Shown: piece by piece, positions 35,581 to 48,300 of the stretch | Layout: each line of letters begins with the position of its first letter | How positions within the stretch are numbered: the stretch's first letter is position 1 | Assembly (NCBI GenBank): GCA_036873135.1 | Contig: JAPTYO010000010.1 | Coordinates: 14,043,134 to 14,107,133 of the forward strand | Direction of reading: 5' to 3' | Length of the DNA: 64,000 nucleotides | DNA from: Clarkia xantiana subsp. parviflora | Lineage: Eukaryota; Streptophyta; Magnoliopsida; Myrtales; Onagraceae | Position numbers and translations under genes: made by a program | The notes under the pieces: generated by a model | Databases searched by the model: none | The model's input: the letters and a program-made list of their open reading frames with translations, nothing else | Told to the model about the DNA's origin: nothing

Positions 35581-35932
35581 TATTATTCATTATGCATATT
35601 AGTGAGCAGCACTATGTTGGTGTTTGAATATATGTGTATGTGTGTGAGAGATGTAGAGAGGATATGAGAGACTTGTTGTGTTGTCTCAACTTGTTGCATT
35701 CTCATTCATCTCATCAAGTATTTATAGGCACAACTTACTTGATCTTCTAGTTACTTGATCTTCTATTGACTTCAAACTCTAGTAACTCCATTTTCTAGAG
35801 ACTTCTTAAGACTCATACTTACTTAGACTTTTCTACACACTTAAGACTCTTCTAGACAATCTTAATTACTTAGACTCCTAGACACTCTTAGAGACTTCTA
35901 GACACTTCATTACTTATCAAGTTTATTTTCTA

Positions 35933-36966
35933 GGGTTAAGAACCTATGAAAGGTCTGAACTATCACCCATGTTAACGGGAGAGGTCTGAAATTTAAAAAG
36001 TTAATAACAGAGGTCTGAAATTTCAATTTTGTTGATATGAGGTTTTCCGTCCATTTTTAGGGTTAAATTTAACAGAATTGTGTGAAATGACATTTTTGCC
36101 CCTTTAATATTTTGTTTTATTTAATATCTTATTTAAGGAAATGTGAAATGACAATTTTACCCCTAAAGTCAAATTAAAACCACCCAACTCCGGCCACCAC
36201 CACCCGACTCCGGCCACCACCACCCGACTCCGGCCACCACCACCCGACTCCGGCGACCACTACCTCGACTCCGACGACCACCACCTCGACTCCGGCAACC
36301 CGACTCCGGCCACCACGGGGCCAAAAAAGCTCCGATCGGAGCTTTGTGGCTCTGGTCGGAGCCACAGAGCTCCGGTCGGAGCTCTGTGGCTCCGACCAGA
36401 GCCACAGAGCTCCAGATCGGAGCTCTGTGGCTCCGGCCGGGGCCACAGAGCTCCAGATCGGAGCTCTGTGGCCCCGGCCGGAGCCACAGAGCTCCGATCG
36501 GAGCTTTTTGGCTCCGATCGGAGCTTTTTTGGCCCCGATCGGAGTCCAATCGGGGCCGGTGGCTCCGATCGGAGCTCAATCGGGGCCGGTGGCTCGATTT
36601 TGGCCCAATCGGAGCCTTGGTGGTGGTCGCCGGAGCCTTGGTGGTGGTCGCCGGAGTACGGTGGTGGTCGCCGGAGTACGATTGGTGGTCGCCGGAGTAC
36701 CGTGGTGGCTTCAAGGGCATTTTGGTCTTTTCACTTCATGCATGTGAGGGGCACACTTGATAGAAGGGTATTTTTGGAAATTTTTTTTATTTCCGGTCAC
36801 ATGCTTGGCATGTGACCAATTTCCGTTAGTTTTAACGGAAAAAACTAACGGAGACCGCTGTTATCAACAAAACAGAAATTTCAGACCTCTGTTATTAACT
36901 TTTTAAATTTCAGACCTCTCCCGTTAACATGGGTGATAGTTCAGACCTTTCATAGGTTCTTAACCC
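35933..36966. mobile_element. 1034-bp Mutator-like element inside the copia LTR
   Basis: Inverted repeats of about 125 bp begin GGGTTAAGAACCTATG. They are flanked by the 9-bp duplication TATTTTCTA (35924-35932 and 36967-36975). The architecture resembles the element at 31993-32643: a related TTCCGTCNATTTTT block at the inner end of the repeat and CCGGCCACCACC patches. No transposase is encoded. It inserted after the copia element, because it splits the LTR. Confidence 0.9.
36329..36620. repeat. GC-rich array of nested palindromes
   Basis: Repeated GCTCCGATCGGAGC and GAGCTCTGTGGCTC units occur with their complements. Perfect 15-bp arms such as GGAGCTCTGTGGCTC face GAGCCACAGAGCTCC. The array produces long spurious ORFs on both strands. 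Confidence 0.88.
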
Positions 36967-36980
36967 TATTTTCTAACATT

Positions 36981-37002
36981 CCCCCCCCCCCCCCCCCCCC
37001 CC
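36981..37002 (-). repeat. 22-bp C run (G run on the copia sense strand)
   Basis: It lies 2 bp inside the copia 3' LTR boundary, where the polypurine tract is expected. It probably arose by expansion of a G-rich tract. Confidence 0.7.
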
Positions 37003-39781
37003 AAACTTGATTCTTCTGATGTCCTCCTTGCGACGTTCATCACTTCTCATTGGAAAGTGTGTGGTCTTGTACCTATCTTTATCATAACTACTCGTGTATG
37101 CTTGGTGGTCTTTTCGAGCTTGTCTTTGTTGACAACTCGTGCTCCATCCGTGTCTTTGCAATCTACGATCCTTGTATTCTCGTTTTGCCATCGTCATTTT
37201 ATTTCACCACTTTGTCTCTTTGATTAATTCTTTGTGTGTTGCTCCATCACATCCTGGAGAGAGACATAAATTACCGTATAATTCTTCATCGTCATTCACT
37301 TCAAAGACTTGCACGGAATTGTATACGTCTTGGATCTGCATTGTCCTCAGCACTGGCGATTCGCTCGAGTATTCTTCTTCCTGTCGAGTATCAACATCTG
37401 GGGTGTTGTTGGTTCTTGAACTTCAACACGTCGAGCTTCTTTTCTTCGCGGCTCTTCAACTTCAATAACCTGTTTTGGTTGGTCATTATTCTTCTCCTCA
37501 TTCCATGTTTGTTCTTCGTCGAACTCGACATCTCTTGAGATCACAACCCTCTTTGTGTTGGGATTGTATAACTTGTAGCCGCTTGAATTTTCGTCATATC
37601 CAAGCATAACGCACTTCTGGTTCTGCTGCAATTTTGCATATGCCACGCACCCGAAAACTCGAAGATGGTCGATGCACGACTTTCTCTTGCTCCATGCTTC
37701 CTCTGGTGTCATGTCTCCAATCCGCTTGGTCGAAAACCTGTTAAGCAAATAAACCGCGGTAGCAACAGCCTCTCCCCAAAATTCTTTCGGGACATTTCTC
37801 TCCTTCAACATGCACCGAACTAAATTCAAGATCATCTGATTCTTCCTATTAGAGACTCCATTTCGTTGTGGGGTTTGCGGCATGGTTAGCTGATGCACGA
37901 TCCCGTTCTCTTTGCAAAAATTGTCAAACTCGCGCGATGTGTACTCACCTCCTCGGTCGGTGCGCAAGCACTTCAAATGACTACCGTTTTGCTTCTCGAC
38001 CATGTTTTTGAACTCCTTGAACTTCGTCAGGACTTCGCTTTTCTGCTTCATCATATAAATCCAGGTCTTGCCACTATAATTATCGGTAAATGTCAAGAAA
38101 TACCTATTTCCGTCAATGGATATGGGCTTGATTGGTCCGCACACATCTGAGTAGACTAAGTCAAGACGACCAGCTGCTCTGTTCGATGGGTACTTCTTGA
38201 ACGGGTTTCTTTGTTCCTTTCCAATGACACATGTTTCGCGCACGCCGTTGGGATGATCAATCTTGGGCAAACCTCGTACCATGTTTTTATTCTCCATCAA
38301 TTCCATTGGCTTGAAATTAAGATGGCCCTACCGGAGATGCCAAAGAGTCGAGTTGTCTATGGTTGTCATCTTCAAACAATTATTCTCATTGATCCTTAAA
38401 TTCAATGGGAACATTCGATTCTTCGTCATGGCTACTTTCGTGATAAGATTGTTGTTACTATCACGGATGTTAAGTATATTCTCCTTCACCCGGACGTCGT
38501 ATCCTTTCTCCAGCAACTGTCTGACACTTAATATATTGTTCTTCATGTCGGGAACAAAATAGATATTGGTGATGCATAACTTCCGTCTGTTCTTGAGTTC
38601 AAAGAGAACTTTACATTTCCCTTTAATTTGGTGTTGTGAAAGATCGCCAAATGTGATGTGTCCACCGTGTCTTTCATCGAGCTCCACGAAGAACTCCTTT
38701 GTTCCGCACATGTGGTTGGAAGCTCCCGTGTCGACGAACCATGTGTTGGACTCCGTCTTCTCCACTTGATTGTATGCCATCAAAAGGACTCCATCGTCGT
38801 CAAATCTTCTCTGCAATATTCTCATTTTCCTCGCCATTTTCGGTATTATACCAACATCCTGCTGCATAGTGACCGTATTTTTTGCACACATAACATTTAT
38901 TTCTCGATTTGTTATTTTTTCCATCAACCTTGAGCTCGTCCGCGTCCGCGACCACGACAGCGATCTCTTCCTCGATCTCCTTCTTGGATTGACTCTCCAT
39001 CATCGTCGGCTTCTTTGGTGGTTATTATTCGACCAACTCTTCCTCTCAATTTTGTGAATATTCCTCTTTGGAAGTCGTCTCGTGATCTGTCATTATTAAA
39101 CGTCAACTTTGCTTGTAATGCTTGCTCCAATGATTTTCCTCCTCCTCACTTCATAAGTCGTTGTTCATGGGCTTGTAGAGAACCCATGAGCTGCTCCACG
39201 GACATCTCTTCTAAGTCCTTGGATTCTTCAATCGCCACTAAAACAAGATCGAACTTTGGATCGAGAGATCTCAAGATCTTCTCTATGATACGAACATCTT
39301 CTAAATTTTCTCCATTTCTTCGCATTTGATGCGCGATTGAGATGACCCTTGTGAAGTAGTCGGAGATAGACTCTGAAGTTTCTTGATGGAGGGACTCGAA
39401 TTGAGCACGGAGAGCTTGTAAGCGAATTTTCTTTACCTTTTCGACGCCACTGAACGTCTTTTGAAGTATTTCCCATGCTTCGTATGATGTCTTGGCTGGA
39501 GCGACTATCTCGAACGTGGCTTCATCAATGCCTTGATATATTGTGAACAAGGCCTTCTTCTCCTTCTCCCGTTGCTCCTTCAATTCATCCTTCTCTTCCT
39601 TTGTCATCTCCGCCGTCGCTTCGGGTTCCTCGAACTCAGACTCCACGAGCTCCCACACGTCAAGCGATCCCAAAAGGGCCTTCATTTGGATACACCATGT
39701 GTCGTAGTTGTTCTTCGTCAATCTTGGCACTTGCATGCTTGTCGATGCCATCGCGATCTTTGAACCTTGCTCTATTACCAC
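37003..39781 (-). pseudogene. Decayed copia gag-protease-integrase, no reverse transcriptase
   Basis: Read on the minus strand. Gag begins near 39751 (MASTSMQVPRLTKNNYDTW) with a UBN2-type domain, broken by a TGA near 39148. A basic Arg/Gly stretch and a CCHC knuckle (CYVCKKYGHYAAGC) follow in another frame near 38900. The protease (WFVDTGASNHM) and the GAG-pre-integrase region follow, with a TAG near 38322. The integrase core has both early Asp motifs (YSDVCGP, LRTDRGGEY), but the third catalytic site reads NGVSNRKN, where the family has Glu before RKN. One zinc-site Cys is also replaced. Coding stops near 37347, and reverse transcriptase and RNase H are missing. At least two frameshifts and two stops are present, so it is inactive. 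Confidence 0.88.
39766..39780 (-). promoter_or_regulatory. Copia primer binding site, mutated
   Basis: On the minus strand TGGTAATAGAGC follows the LTR end. It differs slightly from the usual TGGTATCAGAGC complement of initiator tRNA-Met. Confidence 0.6.
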
Positions 39782-39782
39782 T

Positions 39783-39938
39783 TGTTGGTGTTTGAATATG
39801 TATGTGTGTGTATGTGTGTGAGAGATGTAGAGAGGATATGAGAGACTTGTTGTGTTGTCTCAACTTATTGCATTCTCATTCATCTCATCAAGTATTTATA
39901 GGTACAAGTAGATGCTTCTAGTTACTTGATCTTCTACG
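39783..39938 (-). repeat. Truncated 5' LTR of the minus-strand copia element
   Basis: It matches 35615 onward (TGTTGGTGTTTGAATAT, then GAGAGATGTAGAGAGG) and loses homology after about 156 of the expected 321 bp. The outer half of the LTR is missing. Confidence 0.8.
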
Positions 39939-40054
39939 GTTGGCGCATCCAACTACGGTTGCTAGGCTCCATATTCTTCTTCTTGTACATGACACAACCA
40001 ATTGGTTGGATAAAATATAATGAGTACTTGGTATGTCAAAGGTTACCATACATA

Positions 40055-41005
40055 AGTATTTATATTTACATGATCGATGTCCAAGATGCTAAAAACTCAA
40101 AGTTACGAACAAAAATCCCTAAAAACTTACAACGTTAATGGAAATTAGTACAAATAAATTTCTGAACATACTAAAAAGTGATAAATACATGAACAGATGA
40201 TCCTATGTCTGCATACTATGTACAGATGCGGACATCCAGTTATAGGCGTTATTCACATGATCAATGTCCAAGATGCTCCAAACTCAAAATTATAAGCACA
40301 AAATCAGTTTACAACAATATGGAAAGCAGTACTTATAACTTTCTGAACATAAAACATGTTAATTACGTCAACATATTATTCTATGTTTGCATACGAACTA
40401 TAGTTGTAGACATTCAGTTCCATAGAACAGGGGTATACGGTTGACATATTTTGTTTTACACTATGGAGAAAATCATGATGCAATAATAAGTATAACACAG
40501 GTTGAAATCAAAATATGAATCAACAAAGGCTGAATTCAATGAAGTAATTGAAAATGAAAACACTTAATTATTCGGCGACATAAACAGATGAATTGCAGCA
40601 AAAACTTGTGAATAAGATGGGTAATTGAAACAAGACTTGTCCAGTAATATGCATTATTCACATGATAGATGTCCAAGATGCTCCAAACTCAAACTTATAA
40701 ACACAAAACTAGTTTACAGAAAACATGCTAATTACATCGACATATGACCCTATGTTTGCATACGAACTATAGTTGCGGACATCCGGATCCATAGAAGAGG
40801 GGTATACGGTTAGAGGCATTCCTTTTTACAATATGGAGAAAAACATGATGCAATTATAAAAATAATACAGTTTGAAATCAAAATATGAATCAACAAAGGT
40901 TGAATTCAATGAAGCAATTGAAAATGAAAACAGTTAATTATTCGGCAACATAAACATGAATTGCAGCAAACACTTGTGAATAAGATGGGTAATTGAAACA
41001 AGAAA
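40055..41005. repeat. Tandem duplication with a period of about 410 bp, 2.4 copies
   Basis: The block TTCACATGATCAATGTCCAA... at about 40250 recurs near 40657, with a partial diverged copy from about 40066. Shared blocks include GAATCAACAAAGG and GAATAAGATGGGTAATTG. Non-coding. Confidence 0.75.
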
Positions 41006-41232
41006 TTTCCTTTACGCACGAAAATAATTTATATCCAAGTGCCCACTTGATAGACGAACATGTATATGATTTGTGAAGACTAATTTGAGAACTAAAAAGC
41101 TTGGGTAGCGTGATAGTGGTGCTACATCAGAGAAAAAAGAGGGGAAGAATTTTGATGGGTCAACAGATGTAAGGGAAGTAGGAGAAGGTTTACCCAAAGT
41201 TAGGCGGTGCTTGGATCCTCGAAAAACTAAAA

Positions 41233-41235
<3 letters not shown>

Positions 41236-41304
<69 letters not shown>
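41236..41304. repeat. (TA)n microsatellite
   Basis: An uninterrupted run of about 65 bp of TA. Confidence 0.95.
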
Positions 41305-41308
<4 letters not shown>

Positions 41309-41879
41309 TATATGTTATTCACAACAAATTACACACCGAACATCACTGTGAAACCTATGGCTATATATAGTTTAGGGTTGACTGAAGATACCAATATTTA
41401 CAGAGAAGAAGATACGGCCAAGGAGGAGAAAAACCAGAGACGAGGCTTTGAACGAAGTAGGAGTCAAACCCAGAAACTAATTTATACTTTCCCTAACCGG
41501 TTTAGACATCAAATCTGTGTTTACAGCAAATAAGCGGATCCTACAGGTTTGGTCGTCATCTTCATCGCTACCACCAATCAACCGGTGAGAAATCGTCGAA
41601 GTAGATCTACTAAAAGAACAATTGGAGGTAAGGTTATCAGAACCTAGAATGACTACAGTTTACAAATCCCCCAAATGTACTGTCATAGTCAAAATCAACA
41701 TGGAAATACATACACAGTTTATATTACAATTACTTCAATATTGACTGCAAATATTTATTTTTTTCTCGGATGTATTGATTTATTGCATTTTTTTAGCAGC
41801 CCGCCTAAATAGTTCATAGTATATGAAAATGACGACTGGCTTGAGGGAAGTTGATGGGGGGAGAAACGCTTTGTTGCTG

Positions 41880-43165
41880 TACATATTTCAAACATGAATA
41901 GCAAGTTCAAAGCTCATACGGTTCAAATTAATCAGCTTGAAAGTTGTCTTCGACAAAAGTCAAAGCAACTTGAAGATGAAAGGGAAACTCATACCAATTT
42001 GTTAGCCCTACTAGAATCAAATGCATATGATTTGATGAGTAAGAATAGACAAATTACTGTGTATGCAAACACAGTTTATTCTCTTTCAAAGAAAACAGAG
42101 AGTTTACAACAAATGGTTGCAGTACTTAAGGAAAATCTGAAGAGGAAGGGTGCAGAGTGGAAGTGCTTGGAAGGTAGGTTGCAGCTTCACATTAATGTTT
42201 ACAATCGAAGTTATTAACGGAGAAGCCAAGCAACATCAAAGACAAGGATGTACCGGATGTAAGACATACTTCAGTTGAAAACTCATTTACTGGATGTACT
42301 TCAATTGACAAGGACAGTTCAACAAAGGATAATCTTCAGGCAATCAAAAATATAGGTAACCAATAAAACTATACTTATACACTACATCATTTACAATTGC
42401 TGATGATAGTTGAATCTGTTGGTGTATTCTTTTATCTAACAACCATCGAGCCTCACTTGACATTCCTTTCATGTATTGTCTTTTAGGTTTACAGAATCAC
42501 AATGTGGGACGCGACTTAAATCCACACATGCTTAAGGACATTGATGATCATTTTGAGGATGACAACAATGATAAGTCAAACAAATCCAGCCACCCGTGTT
42601 CTGCTAATCCAACGACATATGCCAAACCACGGTATGTTTCTGATGAGAATAACTGTCCTGTAAAAAAAAATTGAGCGAACTGCTTCCAAATGGATAAATA
42701 CTAGAGCTCATAGAGTAACGAGAGGACCGGATCCTCATGATGATTTTCTTGACACCCCTTTTGAGAAGATTATGGATAGTTTGAAGAAAGACAAGATAAG
42801 AGAAGCAGAAGTCAGTGAAGTTAAAATCTCCAACTCCATCGAGGGGGTTTTCACTGATGGAACTCATGAGAAGCCTATGGTAACTCAACCGCCAAGGAAC
42901 AAATTTCGTAGTCCTTCACAAAAAAAAAGTAACTTTAAGTATGTCGACACAATTAGGAAAAAAAGGGAAAGGGAAAATCTCAATGACATCGAGTGTAAGC
43001 AGTGCAAAAAATTATACGACGCTGTTCTTCCTAATAATGAGGCACATTAACAGTGGAGGTGTAATATGTGAGCACCATCAGGGTGTTTCGAGGCACAGAT
43101 ACGAACGTATTCCCCCTATGACACCAGAGGGCTTTTGGAATATTGGATTTGATTCAGAATTGTGA
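41880..43165 (+). pseudogene. COM1: COM1/GR1 (CtIP/Sae2 family) homologue, partial and broken
   Basis: The 3' end encodes the conserved C-terminal domain of plant COM1/GR1: a CKQCKKLYDAVLP motif, then CEHHQGVSRHRY and PPMTPEGFWNIGF. This family works with MRE11 to start DNA end resection in meiosis and break repair. Upstream, 41894-42350 encodes a coiled coil (QINQLESCLRQKSKQLEDER). A predicted intron from about 42355 to 42486 follows. There are three lesions. A run of nine A at 42662-42670 shifts the frame by one, a TAA near 43048 follows the first C-terminal motif, and a short insertion with TGT repeats near 43060-43068 shifts the frame again. The N-terminal part is not visible. I read it as a pseudogene or captured fragment. 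Confidence 0.78.
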
Positions 43166-45320
43166 AGTTGTTCTTTCACCCGATGACTCACGGTGCCTTT
43201 TAAACACTCAGATTTATTTCAAAATGTATTCACCTTTGTGTTATGTAAGCTGCAGACTGAAATGAAATCTTGTATTCTTAATTTCTTCAAACAAGTCCAG
43301 TATACCAGTACATTTTATATGTTTAATATTCTTGATTTACAGCAGTCAAAATGCAAAGCTTAAATTATGTTAACACATTTGGTAGATATGCCAACATGGA
43401 TGCATATATGGAAGGCAGATCACTCTGGTTTAACTTTTTTTATACGCTGTTAATTATTTCTTTTACTATGTCAACACATGTATAAATATGTTAACATGAG
43501 ACCCATATGTGCAAACATACCAGTCTAATTACACACAAGAATACAAATTCAACATGTTCAACACTGAACCATTACGCATGGAAACATATGTGTATGCACT
43601 TTGTATGTAAAAGAAATCATGTTCATTCGACTTACATACCAGAATATATCAGTGTGGAATACTGTATGTATTTAGAATGTAATGAGAAACTAAAAATTAT
43701 CACTTTACATGTCTGCATATGGTGTGTAAGCAGTCTACAATTACATACTTCACAACCTGTGTGTACAAATGTGGCGTGTAAGCATGCAATCTCTTGTAGT
43801 GTTTGTAACTTTTAGGACTTGAGGTTTTTTATTATTATGGAATATCAACCGTTTAAAGTGTGAATTATTTAGTCAATCATTGCTCAATTTATCTAGTTAG
43901 GGACCTTATATTTGCTCAAGTCCGTGTCGAATATGGTCACTTGATCTAGGAGACTATGTCTAGCGAGTGAATTAGCTTGACCGATAGATTCATGATCGAC
44001 TTAGAGTTTTGATCGGCTATGACAAGTCATAGTGCTCGCATATGCTCGAGCTCGTCTCTGATATCTCTTTTACACCATATGACTAGGTACGGATTCTCAG
44101 AACGAGCCCCTAACTAAGCCCCTAACTAAGTGAATCGGCATATGATTGACCGATAAATACATTTCAAATAGTTGAGATTGCAGATAATAATAAAAAAATG
44201 TCCAAGGCTCATAAAAGCCGTAGTCTAACTGAGACTAACCAAATATAATTGTTCCATATATAATTATCAACGTATATATACATACTATTGTATAAGCCAA
44301 CGAGGTAAATACATCATTTTAATTCTTCTACTTTAACCAAAAGAGATAAGGAAATCGGAGATTCAAACCCCTAAGTTATTTAAAGAGTGGTGCTACAAAA
44401 TGTGAAAAATATTGTGAAATTTCCAATTATTACATGTGAAAAATCATGTAACAAATGGTATACAATAAAAGTTAATATTAATGGCAGTCGAGAGCGGCCA
44501 TTGAAAACATAGAGAAATTTCTCTTTCAAATTGAAAGAGTTCTCTCGCCGGAATAAAACTAGTCCACGCTAGAAACCTTCACGCAAGTTCAATGCCGTCA
44601 TACCACTACCAACAGATAATACATCTCTAATTACTGCATACACAGTTGATTTAGAAGGTTAGCTTTCTTGGTCGCTATATTTTTTTTTTCGTTATTTCAA
44701 AATTCAAATTATATAAACTGGTAACGTAGAAGTGCACGTGTCTATAACATGTTTACTTGTTATTAATTAAACTCTATGTATATAATATTTACCGGATTTT
44801 TTCTGTAATATAATATAACAATAATAAAATTAAAGATGGTTTTTTTTTCTCACAGGGTGGTTCTAAGAGGGATCGTCAGGAGGACAGCACCCATAATATA
44901 TTTGGGTCACTTAGACTAATTCCCACTCGTATCGGATCAGTCTGTAAATGATAAAATGATGATCAAGAATATGTTTACATTCTCAGACTCATTCGTGGGA
45001 TTTGAACATCTGAATATTGCATATTGCATTTTTTATTTATAATGGGCCAAAAGGAAAGATCTTAAATAGCCCAATATCTCTAACTGGGCTCTTTCAGTAA
45101 GTCATAGCCCATGACACCATCGTGAAGGAAACGAAAGAAAATGTGTTTATTCATTGGCCCAAAGGAGGCCTTTATTTCAAACATCTCTTATTACACCCAA
45201 TAACAAATCCTTTTATTCTCAGTTACTTGATCCGCAATCAAAGCAATATCATCCATCCTTAAACTTATTCTTCTTAAGGTAAAAGCAATGAGGCAGCTTC
45301 TTAAGAATGTCTGTCTCTTA
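43166..45320. other. Intergenic DNA
   Basis: Mixed AT-rich sequence with short decayed stretches. The right end is the 3' side of the xylanase gene. No gene or element boundary recognised. Confidence 0.4.
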
Positions 45321-45325
45321 TCATT

Positions 45326-48300
45326 TCACACGTCAATCGATACCACAATCGGCGAATCACCTTTCCCGACGACAAACTTAGCCGACGCCTTCTTACACGC
45401 AGTAACAACCTCGACCTCGTACGTTCCGTGAAACCCCCTAAACAAGAACTCCCCATCCTCATTCACACATCCATCAACATTCGACAACCACTCCTCTTTC
45501 AGCTTCAAAAACCTCTTTCCCGCCTCGTTCACCCGTCCTTCCGCGTCGACCAAACACGCGCTATCCCGACTCATAAACAACTCCCAGAATCCCCACAACA
45601 TCACGCCCTCCACTGAAGGATGAGCAAACGCTTCTCGTAGCATGACCTCGAGATCGTCCGCCCGAACATACTCGTTAACTGACGAGACATCGAGTTCGGT
45701 GAACCAAATCGGTGTCCCTAGGGTTCCGAGCTTGTCTAGGGCAGAACAGACAATGGAGCCGACAGGGCTGTCAATGTGTCCCTGGATTCCGATACCGCCC
45801 ACCGGGGCGCCTTGGTCTTGTAAATCTACGATCTGGTCGGCGTACTTTTCGGGAGATGATTTCGCATCATCTCCGTCTTCTATGTGGTAATCGTTCACGA
45901 ATAGGGCAGGTGATGTGTCAACTTGGTTGGCGATCTTGAACATGTAGGGTCGGATCTGTTTTCCTAACCTGCAGTTACAGACCCGAATAACTTAACACAA
46001 AACGACGATAGCACGATACGAATACGCACGAAAAATATATGTGAGGTGTTCATGTTTGTAAAACGTGGTACGATAAGCTTATTGTGCATGTTCATATTCC
46101 ATAATCTTAATACAACATGACTATTAACACGCACAATAGAGCGCCAGAATTTCCAACTAGTCTCAAAATCAAATTTTGGACCCAATATTTTTTAACTTTT
46201 AAAAATGTAATTATTCTCGATTTAACTCTTTAAAAACATACATCTGCCACTGAGTTTTTTTATACAGTGTTCATAATTTCAATTGTTATCCCGAAAGAAA
46301 AATAGTAACTTCGTCCTGGGTGTATCCGTACTAACCTGTCTTGATAAAACGAACCGTGGAGCATCTCGTTGTTGACGTCGTAGTGTCGGAACTTGCCCTT
46401 GTATCGGGTTAAGAGTCCGGTGATGCGATTATTGACGGCTCGTTGAAGGTCGACTCGGTTTAGGTTTCGAACCCATTGTTGCACATTGCTCTCCACCTCC
46501 CAGAAGATGCAGTGGCCGCGGATAGCTTTTTTGTGGGTTTTACAGAAGTCGAGCATCTCGTCAGCATCGCGGTAGTTGAACACCCCGGGCTGTGGCTCGG
46601 TCCAGAACCACTTAAGCTCGTTGCCAAACACGGCCCAATTGAAGTTCTTTACGAAGAAGTCGACGAAGTCCTCGTTGTCTAGGTTCGTCCGGTTGATGCA
46701 GGACCCGATCGGGAACGAGTTCTCGATCTGTTTGATCGTCACCGTGGTGTCGATCGAGCTCTCTTCTTCCTCTTCCAATCCATTGATCTTCACAATGACA
46801 TCGCGCTTCCGAATCTGAAAATTAACACAAATACACATTAGTGATTCCATTCGTTCAATTCTAAATTGACCGAGCCGAATCTGATGGGTCAAGACAGAGC
46901 AACTATCCATACAACTTGGAGAAGATTGTACAATTATATATATATACATGTTGCACTAACATTGGATTCTATTAGTGTGGTATTTCTACAGTCGGGTAAT
47001 AGTGTACCACGATTGGTGGTGTAGTCCGCAGATTTGGGTGGTAGACAGAACCCAAAAGAAAAATGGCTGATTAAAGAAAATATAGAGACTGAATTGTATA
47101 AAAATGAAATTTAGGAGTTACATGATTTGTATTGTAGATGAGTAGTTAATGGTGAAAACTAACTATCAACTAATATTAATATGCACCAAAAATTTATATA
47201 AATTGCAAACGAATAACATTAAAATCTAAGAAAAAGATATTACACTGAAAGAGCCAAATTTGGTTGGCACCATGCAAAAGACACGTTTAACTTTATTTTA
47301 TTTTGAAATTAGTTAACAAGTAACTATTTTGAGTTTTAGATTTACCTGATTAGTCTGTATCTCTAGGTGCTTGAATCTTTGGGATCGATCAACTGGAAAT
47401 ATGTGAAGCGATCCGACCATCAAGTTAACACCAGGGTTAGGACCCTGAAGGTAAACCATCACCTTGGAAAATTCCTTCTCGAGTCGAAACGAGCCCCCGA
47501 TTTCATGCCACCTTCCGTCTTGAACCTCGACCTGGCCACCATTCACCCACTGGTCATCCACACTGAGCGCCACGCTCACATTCTGCGGTCCCGGTGCATT
47601 AGCACCCACCCGAACCCAAGCCGAAACTTGGTAGGTTAAAAAGAGCTGGAGCTTGTCAGTAATCATCTGAGCCGGACCCATCCAAGTAGCCGAACGGTTC
47701 GTCACGAGGATGTAACGGCCACTGACCGGCTCGTAATGCCCAACCGTGTCTCTAGCCATTGGTGGGAGAACTCGCGGCGCACCGACCTGTACTGCCAGGT
47801 TGCAACTTCCTAACGGGAACCATCCCTCGGTTCCGCTCAGGAGGTCGCTGTTCTCGATTATATTCACTCCATACTCCGGATCCTATTAATATAATAAAAA
47901 AATGTTAGAGTATGGTTAAGAGTATATCGAAAGTTTTGATCACTTACAATCGAGCTTATGAAAAAACTGGTTAAATTGTAAATCTATTCCCTACAAATCT
48001 GACTACCTCAAAGGATGGCGGAAGAGAAGGAGGTGCTTTCTCAGCATGCTTCACCACCAAGTAATTTACGAGGATGTCGACTCCAGCAGGCGGACCTTCA
48101 AAGTATAAAACGACTTTCGACGGCGAATTGTTTATAAGGAACTTCCCGGTCAGCTCTGTCCAATCCGTATTCGTCGCCTGCACACTTTTATTCCGAAACA
48201 AGAATAAGAATAACATTGTTATCAGAAAAACGGAAACATGCCAAACAAGCTCTTATGTTATCCGCTACAAGAAATCTAGTCGTTTGTATGAGATTTATGT

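Larger units (their letters stand above)
35615..36978 (-). repeat. 3' LTR of minus-strand copia element, split by a Mutator-like element
   Basis: The outer part (35615-35932) and inner part (36967-36978) together make an LTR of about 321 bp, with TGTTGG and CTAACA ends as read on the + strand. The outer part matches 39783-39938. It is interrupted by the element at 35933-36966. Confidence 0.82.

Noticed and set aside
36169..36760. Overlapping long ORFs on both strands with Ser/Gly/Pro-rich repeats
   Set aside because: They are by-products of the GC-rich palindromic array; the same motifs appear in all frames and both strands.
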